Source: a bacterium
Lineage (GTDB): Bacteria > Electryoneota > RPQS01
Assembly: GCA_018814465.1 (NCBI GenBank)
Contig: JAHIZR010000398.1
Span: 1-6,484, forward strand
Length of the DNA stretch: 6,484 bases
Direction of reading: 5' to 3'
Part shown: positions 1-5,259 of the stretch, one piece after another
Numbering within the stretch: position 1 is the first letter of the stretch
How the letters are laid out: each line of letters opens with the position of its first letter
Translations under genes and position numbers: made by a program
The notes under the pieces: model-generated
Seen by the model: only the letters and a program-made list of their open reading frames with translations
What the model was told of the DNA's origin: nothing
Database searches by the model: none

Positions 1-438
1 ATGCTGAAAACGCTGAAGGCTTACGGCGGACGCACTTCGCTCAAGGACACCTATCAGTTGCTGCGCGATATCGTGATTTCGGGCGCGCTGGGAGCGAGTG
101 AGTTTGCGGAGATCGGCGGGAATGTTTTGGCGGAATTAGGCGCGAAATCCATGACCAAGATTCCAGTGGCGAATATCGTTTTGGAAAGCGCGGCGGACGG
201 TTTCGTGAATGCCTATCTGGTCTGCCGGGTGGCGATGATCACGGAAAACTACTGCACGGTCGCCTACGTCGGCAAAGATAAACACTGGATGCCCTCCCTC
301 AAAGCAACCGTCGGCGCCACCCGCTCCATCCTGCTCGGCTCCTATGACTTAATCAAAGAGAAGCTCGGCCCCGCTGTCGGCCTGGCCTTCTCCTTCCTGC
401 TCAAATTCGGCAAAAAGGGCGAACCTGAAGCGGCATAA
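1..438 (+). CDS. Small hydrophobic protein, DUF697/YcjF-like C-terminal region (possibly 5'-truncated)
   Basis: The reading frame is open from the first base of the window to a TAA at 436-438 (145 residues). The ATG at position 1 may be an internal Met of a longer gene. The protein has two hydrophobic or amphipathic stretches. The first, about residues 21-80, contains a Gly/Ala-rich segment (GALGASEFAEIGG) and then an IPVANIVLESAADGFVNAYLVCRVAMI-type helix, of which the central part is about residues 54-74. The second is about residues 104-135. The tail is short and charged (KFGKKGEPEAA). A Pro-led hydrophobic helix followed by a polar, Tyr-containing segment recalls DUF697 (YcjF-like) membrane domains, which often follow a small GTPase domain. 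That assignment is by eye and is weak. No catalytic motif is visible. The gene runs convergently with the metallohydrolase gene at 707-1831 and probably ends at the bidirectional terminator at 636-662. It is confidently coding, but its function is unknown. Confidence 0.6.
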   Translation: MLKTLKAYGGRTSLKDTYQLLRDIVISGALGASEFAEIGGNVLAELGAKSMTKIPVANIVLESAADGFVNAYLVCRVAMITENYCTVAYVGKDKHWMPSLKATVGATRSILLGSYDLIKEKLGPAVGLAFSFLLKFGKKGEPEAA

Positions 439-475
439 TCTACACGTCGCAAGGGATTAGGATATTGAAATCAGA

Positions 476-551
476 TTCCGGCCGGGTTGCGCGAGAATTC
501 GACCTATTGCAGTCTGAAAAACATCCACGCAGCTTAACCCGACTCGGCGAG
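476..551 (-). repeat. Inverted single copy of the ~76-bp palindromic intergenic repeat
   Basis: Read on the minus strand, this stretch begins CTCGCCGAGTCGGGTTAAGC and ends GCGCAACCCGGCCGGAA. The last 20 bases are identical to 5424-5443. The first ~22 bases match 5371-5393 with about one or two changes. The two ends are complementary (GTCGGGTT with AACCCGGC, one G-U pair, plus CCG with CGG), so the element can fold into one long hairpin around a ~32-nt variable centre. Copies in the tandem array at 5260-5445 share the ends, while the centres differ. It lies between a gene and a terminator and encodes nothing visible. Confidence 0.85.
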
Positions 552-561
552 ATGTGGCGGT

Positions 562-581
562 GTTGGCTGCTTGCAGCCGAC
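562..581. repeat. Small hairpin (GTTGGCTG / CAGCCGAC)
   Basis: An 8-bp inverted repeat with one G-U pair and a CTTG loop lies between the long palindromic repeat (476-551) and the TCC-loop hairpin (597-617). No U-tract follows on either strand, so it is not a typical intrinsic terminator. It may be part of a larger structured, non-coding 3' region. Confidence 0.5.
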
Positions 582-596
582 CCAACCTCATTACTA

Positions 597-617
597 CTGA
601 CAGTCTCCGACTGTCGG
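597..617. repeat. TCC-loop hairpin 1 (GACAGTC-TCC-GACTGTC)
   Basis: A perfect 7-bp inverted repeat extends to 9 bp with one G-U pair and encloses the 3-nt loop TCC. No U-run follows, so it is not a standard terminator. The loop is shared with hairpins at 677-696 (TCCA) and 5228-5249 (TCCC), although all three stems differ in sequence. Confidence 0.7.
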
Positions 618-635
618 ACGACATTACTGCACAAT

Positions 636-662
636 AAAGGCTCAGCAACATACTGAGCCTTT
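636..662. terminator. Bidirectional intrinsic terminator between convergent genes
   Basis: A perfect 10-bp stem, AAAGGCTCAG (636-645) and CTGAGCCTTT (653-662), has a 7-nt loop. It is U-rich on both sides: TTTGTCTATTT on the plus strand and TTTATTGT on the minus strand. It lies between the stop codons of the plus-strand gene ending at 438 and the minus-strand gene ending at 707, where a shared terminator is expected. Confidence 0.85.
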
Positions 663-676
663 GTCTATTTCGCGGC

Positions 677-696
677 GGCGAATCTCCAGATTCGCC
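677..696. repeat. TCC-loop hairpin 2 (GGCGAATC-TCCA-GATTCGCC)
   Basis: A perfect 8-bp inverted repeat has a TCCA loop. It sits 10 bases past the stop codon of the metallohydrolase gene (minus strand) and before the terminator at 636-662. No U-run follows. It has the same loop type as 597-617 and 5228-5249 with an unrelated stem, so it may be a member of a small hairpin family or a 3'-end stability element. Confidence 0.7.
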
Positions 697-706
697 CCAG
701 CTTTTC

Positions 707-1831
707 TTATTTCGCCCGCCACCAAGTCTCCACCGACGGCGGATGCTCGATATCAACCGTCTGCCCGGGCATGGGAGCGATGATGGTCACAGCATTCTCC
801 TCTGCTGCTTTCAGGGCTCGTTCAATCGGTTCATCCCATCTGTGATAAGCCAGATTGAAAGTTCCCCAGTGAACCGGCAGGAAGACGCGGCCATTCAAAG
901 CCCGATGCGCCTCCATCGCTTGCTCGGGATTAAGGTGAATCGCGGGCCAGTCATCGCTGTAAGCTCCGACCTTCATCATCGTTAAATCGAACGGGCCGTA
1001 TTTGCCGCCGATTTCCGCAAAGTCCGGGAACGGTCCGCTGTCACCGCTGAAAAAAACTCGATGATAGGGACCGACCAGCGCAAAGGAAACCCACAGCGAT
1101 TCGTTGGCTTTCATTGGATTCCGCCCTGAAAAATGCCGCGCCGGAGTAGCAATCACCATCAGCCCCGGCATTTTATCCGTCATCTGCCACCATTCCAATT
1201 CAACAATCTGTTCGGGATCGACTCCCCAGTATTCCAGATGCGCGCCCACGCCCAGCGCCGTAATAAACTTAACGCCCGTATCTTTTAAGTATTGAATCGC
1301 GTGCATATCCAGATGATCGAAATGGTCGTGCGAAATCATCACCGCATCCAGCGGCGGCAGATCTTCGATACGCAGTGGAACCGGAAAAAATCGCTCAGGT
1401 CCCATGATCGTCGATGGTGAGCATCGCTCCGACCATACCGGATCGAACAGAATGCGGCGGTTGTCTATTTCCAAGATCGCGGTCGAGTGTCCCAGCCACG
1501 TAACCCGCAGCCCCGGCTCCGGTTTATCCGTGAACGAATTTCGATCCAAGGAAACGACGGGCAGAGCGTGTTCCGGCTCGCGGACTTCCTGACCGAAGAA
1601 CCAGCGCGTGAACATCCCGAAGGACATCCCCATGTGTTCCTCGCCCCAGCCTTCCGGATTCCTGAACTGTTTTCCATCGAAAAGCGGAGATTTTTGGATG
1701 CGAGCCAGCCGCTCTCCTGTCGGCGATGCCCCGAACTGACTAAAATTCTCCGTGGTGGTGTAGGCCAGAACAATCACGACCATCAACAACACTGCCAGCA
1801 CGGCAATCACAATGAGTAATTTCTTAAGCAT
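707..1831 (-). CDS. Membrane-anchored metallo-beta-lactamase-fold hydrolase, NAPE-PLD/UlaG-like (COG2220 type)
   Basis: 374 residues. Residues 1-24 form an uncleaved-looking hydrophobic anchor after MLKK, which would place the enzyme on the outer face of the inner membrane. The catalytic domain follows from about residue 108. It contains TWLGHST (111-117), ILFDPVWSERCSP (127-139) and the zinc motif SHDHFDHLD (H168, H170, D172, H173). Further ligands by family alignment are H233 (ARHFSGR), D264 (FSGDSG) and H321 (PVHWGTF). This order and spacing match N-acyl-phosphatidylethanolamine phospholipase D and UlaG relatives, whose bacterial members are zinc hydrolases of mostly unknown substrate. All visible metal ligands are present, so it is probably active; a lipid phosphodiester substrate is only inferred. 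No Shine-Dalgarno is evident before the ATG. The upstream gene ends at a strong terminator (1884-1923), so this gene probably has its own promoter. A TATATT on the minus strand at 1865-1870 is a weak -10 candidate without a good -35. Confidence 0.92.
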   Translation of the reverse strand: MLKKLLIVIAVLAVLLMVVIVLAYTTTENFSQFGASPTGERLARIQKSPLFDGKQFRNPEGWGEEHMGMSFGMFTRWFFGQEVREPEHALPVVSLDRNSFTDKPEPGLRVTWLGHSTAILEIDNRRILFDPVWSERCSPSTIMGPERFFPVPLRIEDLPPLDAVMISHDHFDHLDMHAIQYLKDTGVKFITALGVGAHLEYWGVDPEQIVELEWWQMTDKMPGLMVIATPARHFSGRNPMKANESLWVSFALVGPYHRVFFSGDSGPFPDFAEIGGKYGPFDLTMMKVGAYSDDWPAIHLNPEQAMEAHRALNGRVFLPVHWGTFNLAYHRWDEPIERALKAAEENAVTIIAPMPGQTVDIEHPPSVETWWRAK

Positions 1832-1883
1832 GATTCACTATTAAGTTTGCGACACAACAAACTGAATATAGGCAATTCGAGGC

Positions 1884-1923
1884 AAAAAAAGAAGGCGCAA
1901 GGTTGATTGCCCTGAGCCTTCTT
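1884..1923 (-). terminator. Intrinsic terminator of the LolA-like gene
   Basis: On the minus strand, AAGAAGGC pairs with GCCTTCTT (1916-1923 with 1889-1896). After a 1x1 mismatch, CAGGG pairs with CCTTG (one G-U pair) around a 7-nt loop. A run of seven T residues follows (1884-1890 read on the minus strand). It begins 17 bases past the stop codon of the gene at 1941-2669 and separates that gene from the metallohydrolase gene downstream. Confidence 0.9.
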
Positions 1924-1940
1924 CATTTAAAACTTTTTCT

Positions 1941-2669
1941 CTATTTTTCTTTGTCAGGAATTGCAAACATTGAATCGTCAAGTTCCTGATTGTGAATCAC
2001 TTCAGTGAAGAGATGGGTCGTCGAGCCGCCCTTCCGGTCAGCCACAATTTCGTGCGGCACCAAGACTCCGTCCACTGCCTTCCAGTCATGGAGTTCCCAA
2101 TACCAACCCAGCGAGACCAATAATCCCGTGTTTACGTCGAAATAGAGCGTATAATACAGTGGATCAAGCTCTTCCGGAATCAGTTTATGACACGTCCGCC
2201 CCCGCAGGTCTGCCGTTCCGCCATAGGAAAGATTCGGAAAATAGTCTTGAAATCTAAGGGCATTCTGGGGATTCTGCACCCATGCCATCTTCAGATTAGT
2301 CTCGGCCTCACGGGTAAGTGTTTCTTGGGGAGTCTTTTCCCAGAAAACCGATCCGTCAAATCCGGCTTCCTCGACTCCTCCCTCTCTCTTCTCGATAAAC
2401 AGCCGCAAATTGGGAAGCTTTGAGTAGGCTTCAATCGGATACTCTTCAAATAGCGGCTCTTGCCTGTCCCGCAAATCATTAGTCAGGATACCTTTCATGG
2501 TGCGGGAGGTCAGCTTGGAAATTGCTTCCTCTCCTCCAACCGCATTTACATACTGTTCAAGCACTTGCTGCACAGACATCACGGGGATATTCTCTTCGCC
2601 GGCCCAGACAGAAGCAGCAGGAATTGTGAGAGAAATCAGCAGAATCGAAACGATTGAACGTGATTTCAT
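1941..2669 (-). CDS. Secreted LolA-like (outer-membrane lipoprotein-sorting-type) protein
   Basis: 242 residues. The signal peptide is residues 1-23: MKSR, a hydrophobic core to about residue 18, then an AxA-type site SVWA followed by GEEN. There is no Cys after the cleavage site, so it is not a lipoprotein. The mature protein begins with a helix, VQQVLEQYVNAVGGEEAISKL (residues 33-53 in part), followed by TSRTMKGIL. It then continues as predicted beta strands with the features DGSVFWE (105-111), GRTCHKLIP (157-165), YYTLYFDVNTGLLV (172-185), VDGVLVPHEI (199-208) and a final FTEVIHNQELDDSMFAIP (221-238). This layout is typical of periplasmic LolA/LolB-fold proteins of unknown ligand, which bind lipid or lipoprotein in the known members. 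No enzyme motif is seen. The start is well supported by AAGGAG six bases upstream. A terminator ends the transcript at 1884-1923, and a TATAAT box at 2698-2703 may start it, so it looks monocistronic. Confidence 0.85.
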   Translation of the reverse strand: MKSRSIVSILLISLTIPAASVWAGEENIPVMSVQQVLEQYVNAVGGEEAISKLTSRTMKGILTNDLRDRQEPLFEEYPIEAYSKLPNLRLFIEKREGGVEEAGFDGSVFWEKTPQETLTREAETNLKMAWVQNPQNALRFQDYFPNLSYGGTADLRGRTCHKLIPEELDPLYYTLYFDVNTGLLVSLGWYWELHDWKAVDGVLVPHEIVADRKGGSTTHLFTEVIHNQELDDSMFAIPDKEK

Positions 2670-2675
2670 TCTATT

Positions 2676-2681
2676 CTCCTT
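2676..2681 (-). promoter_or_regulatory. Shine-Dalgarno AAGGAG of the LolA-like gene
   Basis: AAGGAG on the minus strand lies six bases before the ATG at 2669 and fixes that start. It is the only clear Shine-Dalgarno sequence in the window. Confidence 0.9.
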
Positions 2682-2697
2682 AGAGTGGTCTTACTTC

Positions 2698-2703
2698 ATT
2701 ATA
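2698..2703 (-). promoter_or_regulatory. Candidate -10 box (TATAAT) for the LolA-like gene
   Basis: A perfect TATAAT on the minus strand lies 28 bases upstream of the start codon, giving a leader of about 20 nt that would include the Shine-Dalgarno. No good TTGACA-like -35 lies 16-18 bases upstream (the nearest are GAAACC and TGAAAC), so an activator may help or the promoter may be weak. Confidence 0.5.
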
Positions 2704-2737
2704 TGCCCAAACCCTGAGATGGTTTCAGGAAGTCCAT

Positions 2738-2760
2738 AAAAAAGAGAGCTTTGGCCTCTT
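2738..2760 (-). terminator. Minus-strand terminator-like hairpin upstream of the LolA-like gene
   Basis: On the minus strand, AAGAG-GC pairs with GC-T-CTCTT (7 bp, one bulged base, 4-nt CAAA loop) and runs into six T residues (2738-2743). No minus-strand gene lies just upstream, so it may block antisense transcription arriving from the tRNA/tadA side, insulating the promoter at 2698-2703. The stem is short, so confidence is moderate. Confidence 0.5.
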
Positions 2761-2767
2761 GAATCTC

Positions 2768-2796
2768 TTGACTTTATTTCTCAAATTTCATATACT
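2768..2796 (+). promoter_or_regulatory. Sigma70-type promoter for the tRNA-Arg / tadA unit
   Basis: TTGACT (-35, 2768-2773) and TATACT (-10, 2791-2796) are separated by exactly 17 bases, with one base off consensus in each box that matters little. Transcription would start near 2803, about 53 bases before the tRNA. It is divergent from the candidate promoter at 2698-2703. Confidence 0.75.
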
Positions 2797-2813
2797 TGAA
2801 CCTTGCTTGAGAG

Positions 2814-2845
2814 GAACTTTAGCAAACAAGCTAAGGTTCTTTTTT
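2814..2845 (+). terminator. Intrinsic terminator in the leader of tRNA-Arg (possible attenuator)
   Basis: GAACTTTAGC (2814-2823) pairs with GCTAAGGTTC (2830-2839): ten pairs including one G-U, a 6-nt AAACAA loop, followed at once by six T residues (2840-2845). It sits only about 11 bases after the predicted start site and ends 10 bases before the tRNA. No plus-strand gene lies upstream that would need it, which makes leader attenuation or a ~43-nt RNA the two obvious explanations. Confidence 0.75.
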
Positions 2846-2855
2846 ACAGGACTAT

Positions 2856-2929
2856 GCGCCCATAGCTCAACTGGATAGAGCGTCTGGCTACGGACCAGAA
2901 GGTTTGGGGTTCGAATCCCTATGGGCGTA
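2856..2929 (+). tRNA. tRNA-Arg (anticodon ACG)
   Basis: A complete 74-nt cloverleaf folds by eye. The acceptor stem is GCGCCCA with TGGGCGT (pair 1-72 is G-U). The D stem is GCTC/GAGC, the anticodon stem TCTGG/CCAGA around loop CTACGGA with anticodon ACG at 2890-2892, a 5-nt variable loop AGGTT, and the T stem TGGGG/CCCTA around TTCGAAT. The discriminator is A2929. The 3' CCA is not encoded (next bases are CAAAG), so it must be added by a nucleotidyltransferase. The tRNA reads CGN Arg codons after A34 is deaminated to inosine. That reaction is done by TadA, whose gene begins 78 bases downstream. It probably shares the promoter at 2768-2796. Confidence 0.97.
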
Positions 2930-2939
2930 CAAAGCAAGC

Positions 2940-2972
2940 GATGAGGGATGAAGGATGAAGGATGAAATGAAG
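2940..2972 (+). repeat. Tandem heptamer repeat (GATGAAG-type, about 4.7 copies)
   Basis: Four consecutive heptamers, GATGAGG, GATGAAG, GATGAAG, GATGAAA, are followed by a partial TGAAG. The run lies between the tRNA and tadA. It contains GGATGAAGG, which is purine-rich, but it lies about 35 bases before the tadA start and cannot serve as its ribosome binding site. Short heptameric arrays of this kind are recurrent intergenic filler in several bacterial groups. Confidence 0.8.
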
Positions 2973-3007
2973 AAACAGAACACCCCTTTTCCCAATCGTT
3001 TGGCATC

Positions 3008-3511
3008 ATGAACGGCTTGGAGACCTTTGGGCTTCCCGACCATGAACGTTGGATGCGGGAAGCACTTCGCGAAGCTGCCAAAGCCGAAGCGTGTGACGAA
3101 GTCCCCATCGGCTGCGTGGTCGTCCACAACGGCGTCGTGATTGGCCGGGGTTTCAATCAGACCGAACGGCTGCAAGACCCGACCGCGCATGCGGAAATGA
3201 TCGCGATTACGGCCGCCGCCGATTATTTGGGCAGCCGCCGTTTGCTGGACTGCACTCTTTACGTGACTTTGGAACCCTGCGCGATGTGCGCGGGTGCGAT
3301 TGTCCTTGCAAGAATCCCCACGGTGGTTTACGGCGCTGCCGATCCGAAAGCCGGCTCCGTTGACACGCTTTATTCCCTCCTCTCCGATTCCCGCCTGAAC
3401 CACATTTGTAGTATTGTCCGTGGTGTCCTTGACGCCGATTGCTCAAGCATCTTGAGCGAGTTTTTCTCTAAGCTGCGAAAGCAGAAGCAAAATGGCCCTT
3501 CATCGAGCTGA
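3008..3511 (+). CDS. tadA: tRNA-specific adenosine deaminase TadA
   Basis: 167 residues, the usual length. TadA deaminates A34 of tRNA-Arg(ACG) to inosine so that one tRNA reads CGU, CGC and CGA. The cytidine-deaminase fold has its signatures in place: HERWMREALREAAKA (12-26), DPTAHAEMIA with zinc ligand H61 and proton shuttle E63, and TLEPCAMCAGAI with zinc ligands C91 and C94. They are followed by DPKAGSVDTLYSLL (112-125) and a C-terminal NHICSIVRGVL-ECxxxLxxFF-like helix, as in E. coli TadA. The chosen ATG has no Shine-Dalgarno; a later Met (residue 16) would cut the conserved N-terminus. It follows its own substrate tRNA by 78 bases and overlaps the next gene by 20 bases, so the three are probably cotranscribed. 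Its last third carries a terminator-like hairpin at 3439-3465. Identification is firm. Confidence 0.96.
   Translation: MNGLETFGLPDHERWMREALREAAKAEACDEVPIGCVVVHNGVVIGRGFNQTERLQDPTAHAEMIAITAAADYLGSRRLLDCTLYVTLEPCAMCAGAIVLARIPTVVYGAADPKAGSVDTLYSLLSDSRLNHICSIVRGVLDADCSSILSEFFSKLRKQKQNGPSSS
3439..3465 (+). terminator. Terminator-like hairpin inside the 3' end of tadA
   Basis: TTGCTCAAG pairs with CTTGAGCGA (9 pairs, one G-U, 3-nt CAT loop). One base later comes TTTTTCT. It lies within tadA codons for about residues 144-153, 46 bases before the stop and 27 bases before the start of the next gene. Translating ribosomes would normally melt it. It could reduce downstream expression when tadA is poorly translated, or be chance. 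Confidence 0.4.
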
Positions 3512-5147
3512 ACAGATCAAGCAGATTCGGGACCGCCTTATAGACCGGGCGGCTGCGAGTTCTCCCCTCTGGTCTGTCCCGGTTTTTCCGTCGGCACGGA
3601 ACACCGCGAACGCTCTGATGATGGGTTGTTTGTTATCCCGCCTGCCCGATGAAGACGCGACCGCGCTCTGCACCTCCATTCTCGAAGAGCAGAACGAAAA
3701 CGGCTCATGGTCGAAGCAGCGCGGCGACAACGGAGATATTTCGGTAACTCTTGAAGTGCTCGAAGCGCTGTCGCTGGCCCGGCTTCACGACACCCGCGAA
3801 GCGATTGATCGCTCTATCCGCTGGATCGAGCAACACCGCGTCTCCGGCGAACTCGAATGGGAATCCCTCCTGCTCTTAGGCGCGGTGAATGACTCTCCCC
3901 GCCACCGCTGGACGAAACTGCTCGGCTCGCTGTTGGATTTCGGTTTTCTGAAGAAAGCCATCCGGAAAACGAATCCTGCTTCAAAGAGTGTAAAACAAGC
4001 CTATCACATTCTCAGCACAACAAAAGACAATGTACTCGGTCAGCATTACCGCCTGATCGAACTGCAGCGGCCCGACGGCTCTTGGGACGGATTGACTCGC
4101 GTCACCACACTCGCCTTGACCGCTTTACGTCACACCGGGCTCCCCAATGACGACGCCGCCATCGAACGCGGCTGGCGGTTTCTGCGCGGTCAGCAGCACT
4201 GGAGTACGACCGGGCTGGTTCAGAATCCCTGTGACTTCTCGACGTTTATGCATGCTTCGGCAATTCGCGCGCTGGTTTCCATGGGCGCGACGGCGAACGA
4301 TGTCGCGGGCAGCATTTTGTCTTTGCTGCATGCTCAAAGAGCAAGCGGCGGCTGGGGCATCGGCTCGCAGCTTCCTACGGATACCATCACAACTTCACTG
4401 ACGCTTAACGCGCTCTCCGCGGTCGGCGACCATCCCATCGAAACCGGTTGGTCTAGACGGCGCGCGGAAATGCTCCTGCTTTCGACTCAGCACCGTGACG
4501 GCGGCTGGCCGCTCTATCTCAATTCGAGAAATCCCTACACGTATCATCCGCTCTTAGTCCGTTCCGCCGGCAGCCCGGATGCCAGTGCGATGGCTTTGAT
4601 CGCCTTGGCTGCCAATGAATCTACGCATCCCGATCTGCAGGGCGCGTTAAGCCGCGCGGTCGCCTTCCTCACGAATTCACAGCAGAAAGACGGTTTCTGG
4701 GCAAGTGACATCATCGGCAATGACCTCTGCACGACTTCGCGCGCGATTGAAGCTTTAAGCTGCGCCGATACCGAAGGCTCCCGCCGCGCGATTCTGAAAG
4801 GCATTCGCGTGCTCCGTGAAAAACAGCATGCGGATGGCGGCTGGGGAGTTTCAGACCCATCGACTCCGGCTGAAACCGCCTGGGTGGTGCGAGCCTTGCA
4901 GCGTATTCCCGGATTATACAAACACGCGATTTCGCAGGCGCGCGATTATCTGATGCATGAATTGGACTCTTCGGGACTGGTCTGGAACTCGAACAGCTCA
5001 ACCTTCCCGATTCCTTTTGAAGATATTCCGGTCGAACTTTGGGATTTGACAACCATGTGGGCGCTGGAAGCCTATTCTCCGGCGCCGCGGCGAACTCCCC
5101 GCATCACCAAGCGTCGCGCCAAATCCATTTTCGACCGACGGACCTAA
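3492..5147 (+). CDS. Squalene-hopene-cyclase-like alpha/alpha-toroid protein lacking the DXDD motif
   Basis: 551 residues, no signal peptide. The protein carries at least six QW-type repeats (Q-x-x-x-G-x-W) at 67-73 (QNENGSW), 192-198 (QRPDGSW), 282-288 (QRASGGW), 333-339 (QHRDGGW), 397-403 (QQKDGFW) and 445-451 (QHADGGW), the signature of terpene cyclase and prenyltransferase toroids. Several cyclase blocks can be aligned by eye: GDISVTLEVLEAL (81-93), SPDASAMALIAL (361-372), DPSTPAETAW (455-464) and the C-terminal WDLTTMWALEAY (517-528). The stretch where squalene-hopene cyclases have the catalytic acids (PDVDDTA-like) reads PTDTITT (295-301), so the acid motif is gone. A terpene-cyclising role is therefore doubtful; an inactive, ligand-binding or divergent cyclase is possible. 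The C-terminus is strongly basic. The ATG overlaps the end of tadA by 20 bp and has no Shine-Dalgarno, suggesting translational coupling. No isoprenoid genes are nearby. Confidence 0.85.
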   Translation: MALHRAEQIKQIRDRLIDRAAASSPLWSVPVFPSARNTANALMMGCLLSRLPDEDATALCTSILEEQNENGSWSKQRGDNGDISVTLEVLEALSLARLHDTREAIDRSIRWIEQHRVSGELEWESLLLLGAVNDSPRHRWTKLLGSLLDFGFLKKAIRKTNPASKSVKQAYHILSTTKDNVLGQHYRLIELQRPDGSWDGLTRVTTLALTALRHTGLPNDDAAIERGWRFLRGQQHWSTTGLVQNPCDFSTFMHASAIRALVSMGATANDVAGSILSLLHAQRASGGWGIGSQLPTDTITTSLTLNALSAVGDHPIETGWSRRRAEMLLLSTQHRDGGWPLYLNSRNPYTYHPLLVRSAGSPDASAMALIALAANESTHPDLQGALSRAVAFLTNSQQKDGFWASDIIGNDLCTTSRAIEALSCADTEGSRRAILKGIRVLREKQHADGGWGVSDPSTPAETAWVVRALQRIPGLYKHAISQARDYLMHELDSSGLVWNSNSSTFPIPFEDIPVELWDLTTMWALEAYSPAPRRTPRITKRRAKSIFDRRT

Positions 5148-5159
5148 ATTGAGTCTGTC

Positions 5160-5203
5160 ATTCCGAACACCCATCAAGTCTTCGCAGATGGGGCGTCCAG
5201 AAT
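5160..5203. repeat. Imperfect palindrome (ATTCCGAAC...GAAT) after the toroid gene
   Basis: Positions 5160-5175 pair with 5187-5203 with 13 pairs, three mismatches and one bulged G around an 11-nt loop; the inner stem is CCCATC/GATGGG. The context TGTCATTCCGA...GAATCTCTAAC resembles a class of palindromic repeats seen between genes in many bacterial genomes. It lies 12 bases past the toroid stop codon, but no U-run follows, so it is not a classical terminator. Confidence 0.55.
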
Positions 5204-5227
5204 CTCTAACGTAATTCTTACTAATAG

Positions 5228-5249
5228 GCAACACGCTCCCGCGTGTTGC
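5228..5249. repeat. TCC-loop hairpin 3 (GCAACACGC-TCCC-GCGTGTTGC)
   Basis: A perfect 9-bp GC-rich inverted repeat has a TCCC loop and lies between the toroid gene and the tandem repeat array. No U-tract follows. The loop type is shared with 597-617 and 677-696; the stem is unrelated to theirs. Confidence 0.75.
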
Positions 5250-5259
5250 ATCCGATTCT

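Noticed and set aside
457..756. Open frames on both strands between the edge gene and the metallohydrolase gene
   Set aside because: They run through palindromic repeats and a terminator, with no start signals and no recognisable protein features.
2798..2839. Alternative pairing GAACCTTGCTT (2798-2808) with AAGCTAAGGTTC (2828-2839) as an antiterminator
   Set aside because: Its 5' arm begins before the predicted transcription start (~2803), and the alternative stem also ends at the same T-run, so it would be another terminator rather than an antiterminator.
2927..2932. Encoded 3' CCA of the tRNA
   Set aside because: The bases after discriminator A2929 are CAAAG, so CCA is not encoded.
2788..3156. 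Minus-strand open frame of 122 codons
   Set aside because: It runs antisense through the tRNA, the heptamer repeat and tadA. The peptide GIRTPNLLVRS is the familiar spurious product of antisense tRNA translation.
2888..3403. Minus-strand open frame of 171 codons
   Set aside because: It is antisense to tadA and part of the tRNA. The plus-strand frame encodes a complete, well-conserved TadA, so this is a shadow.
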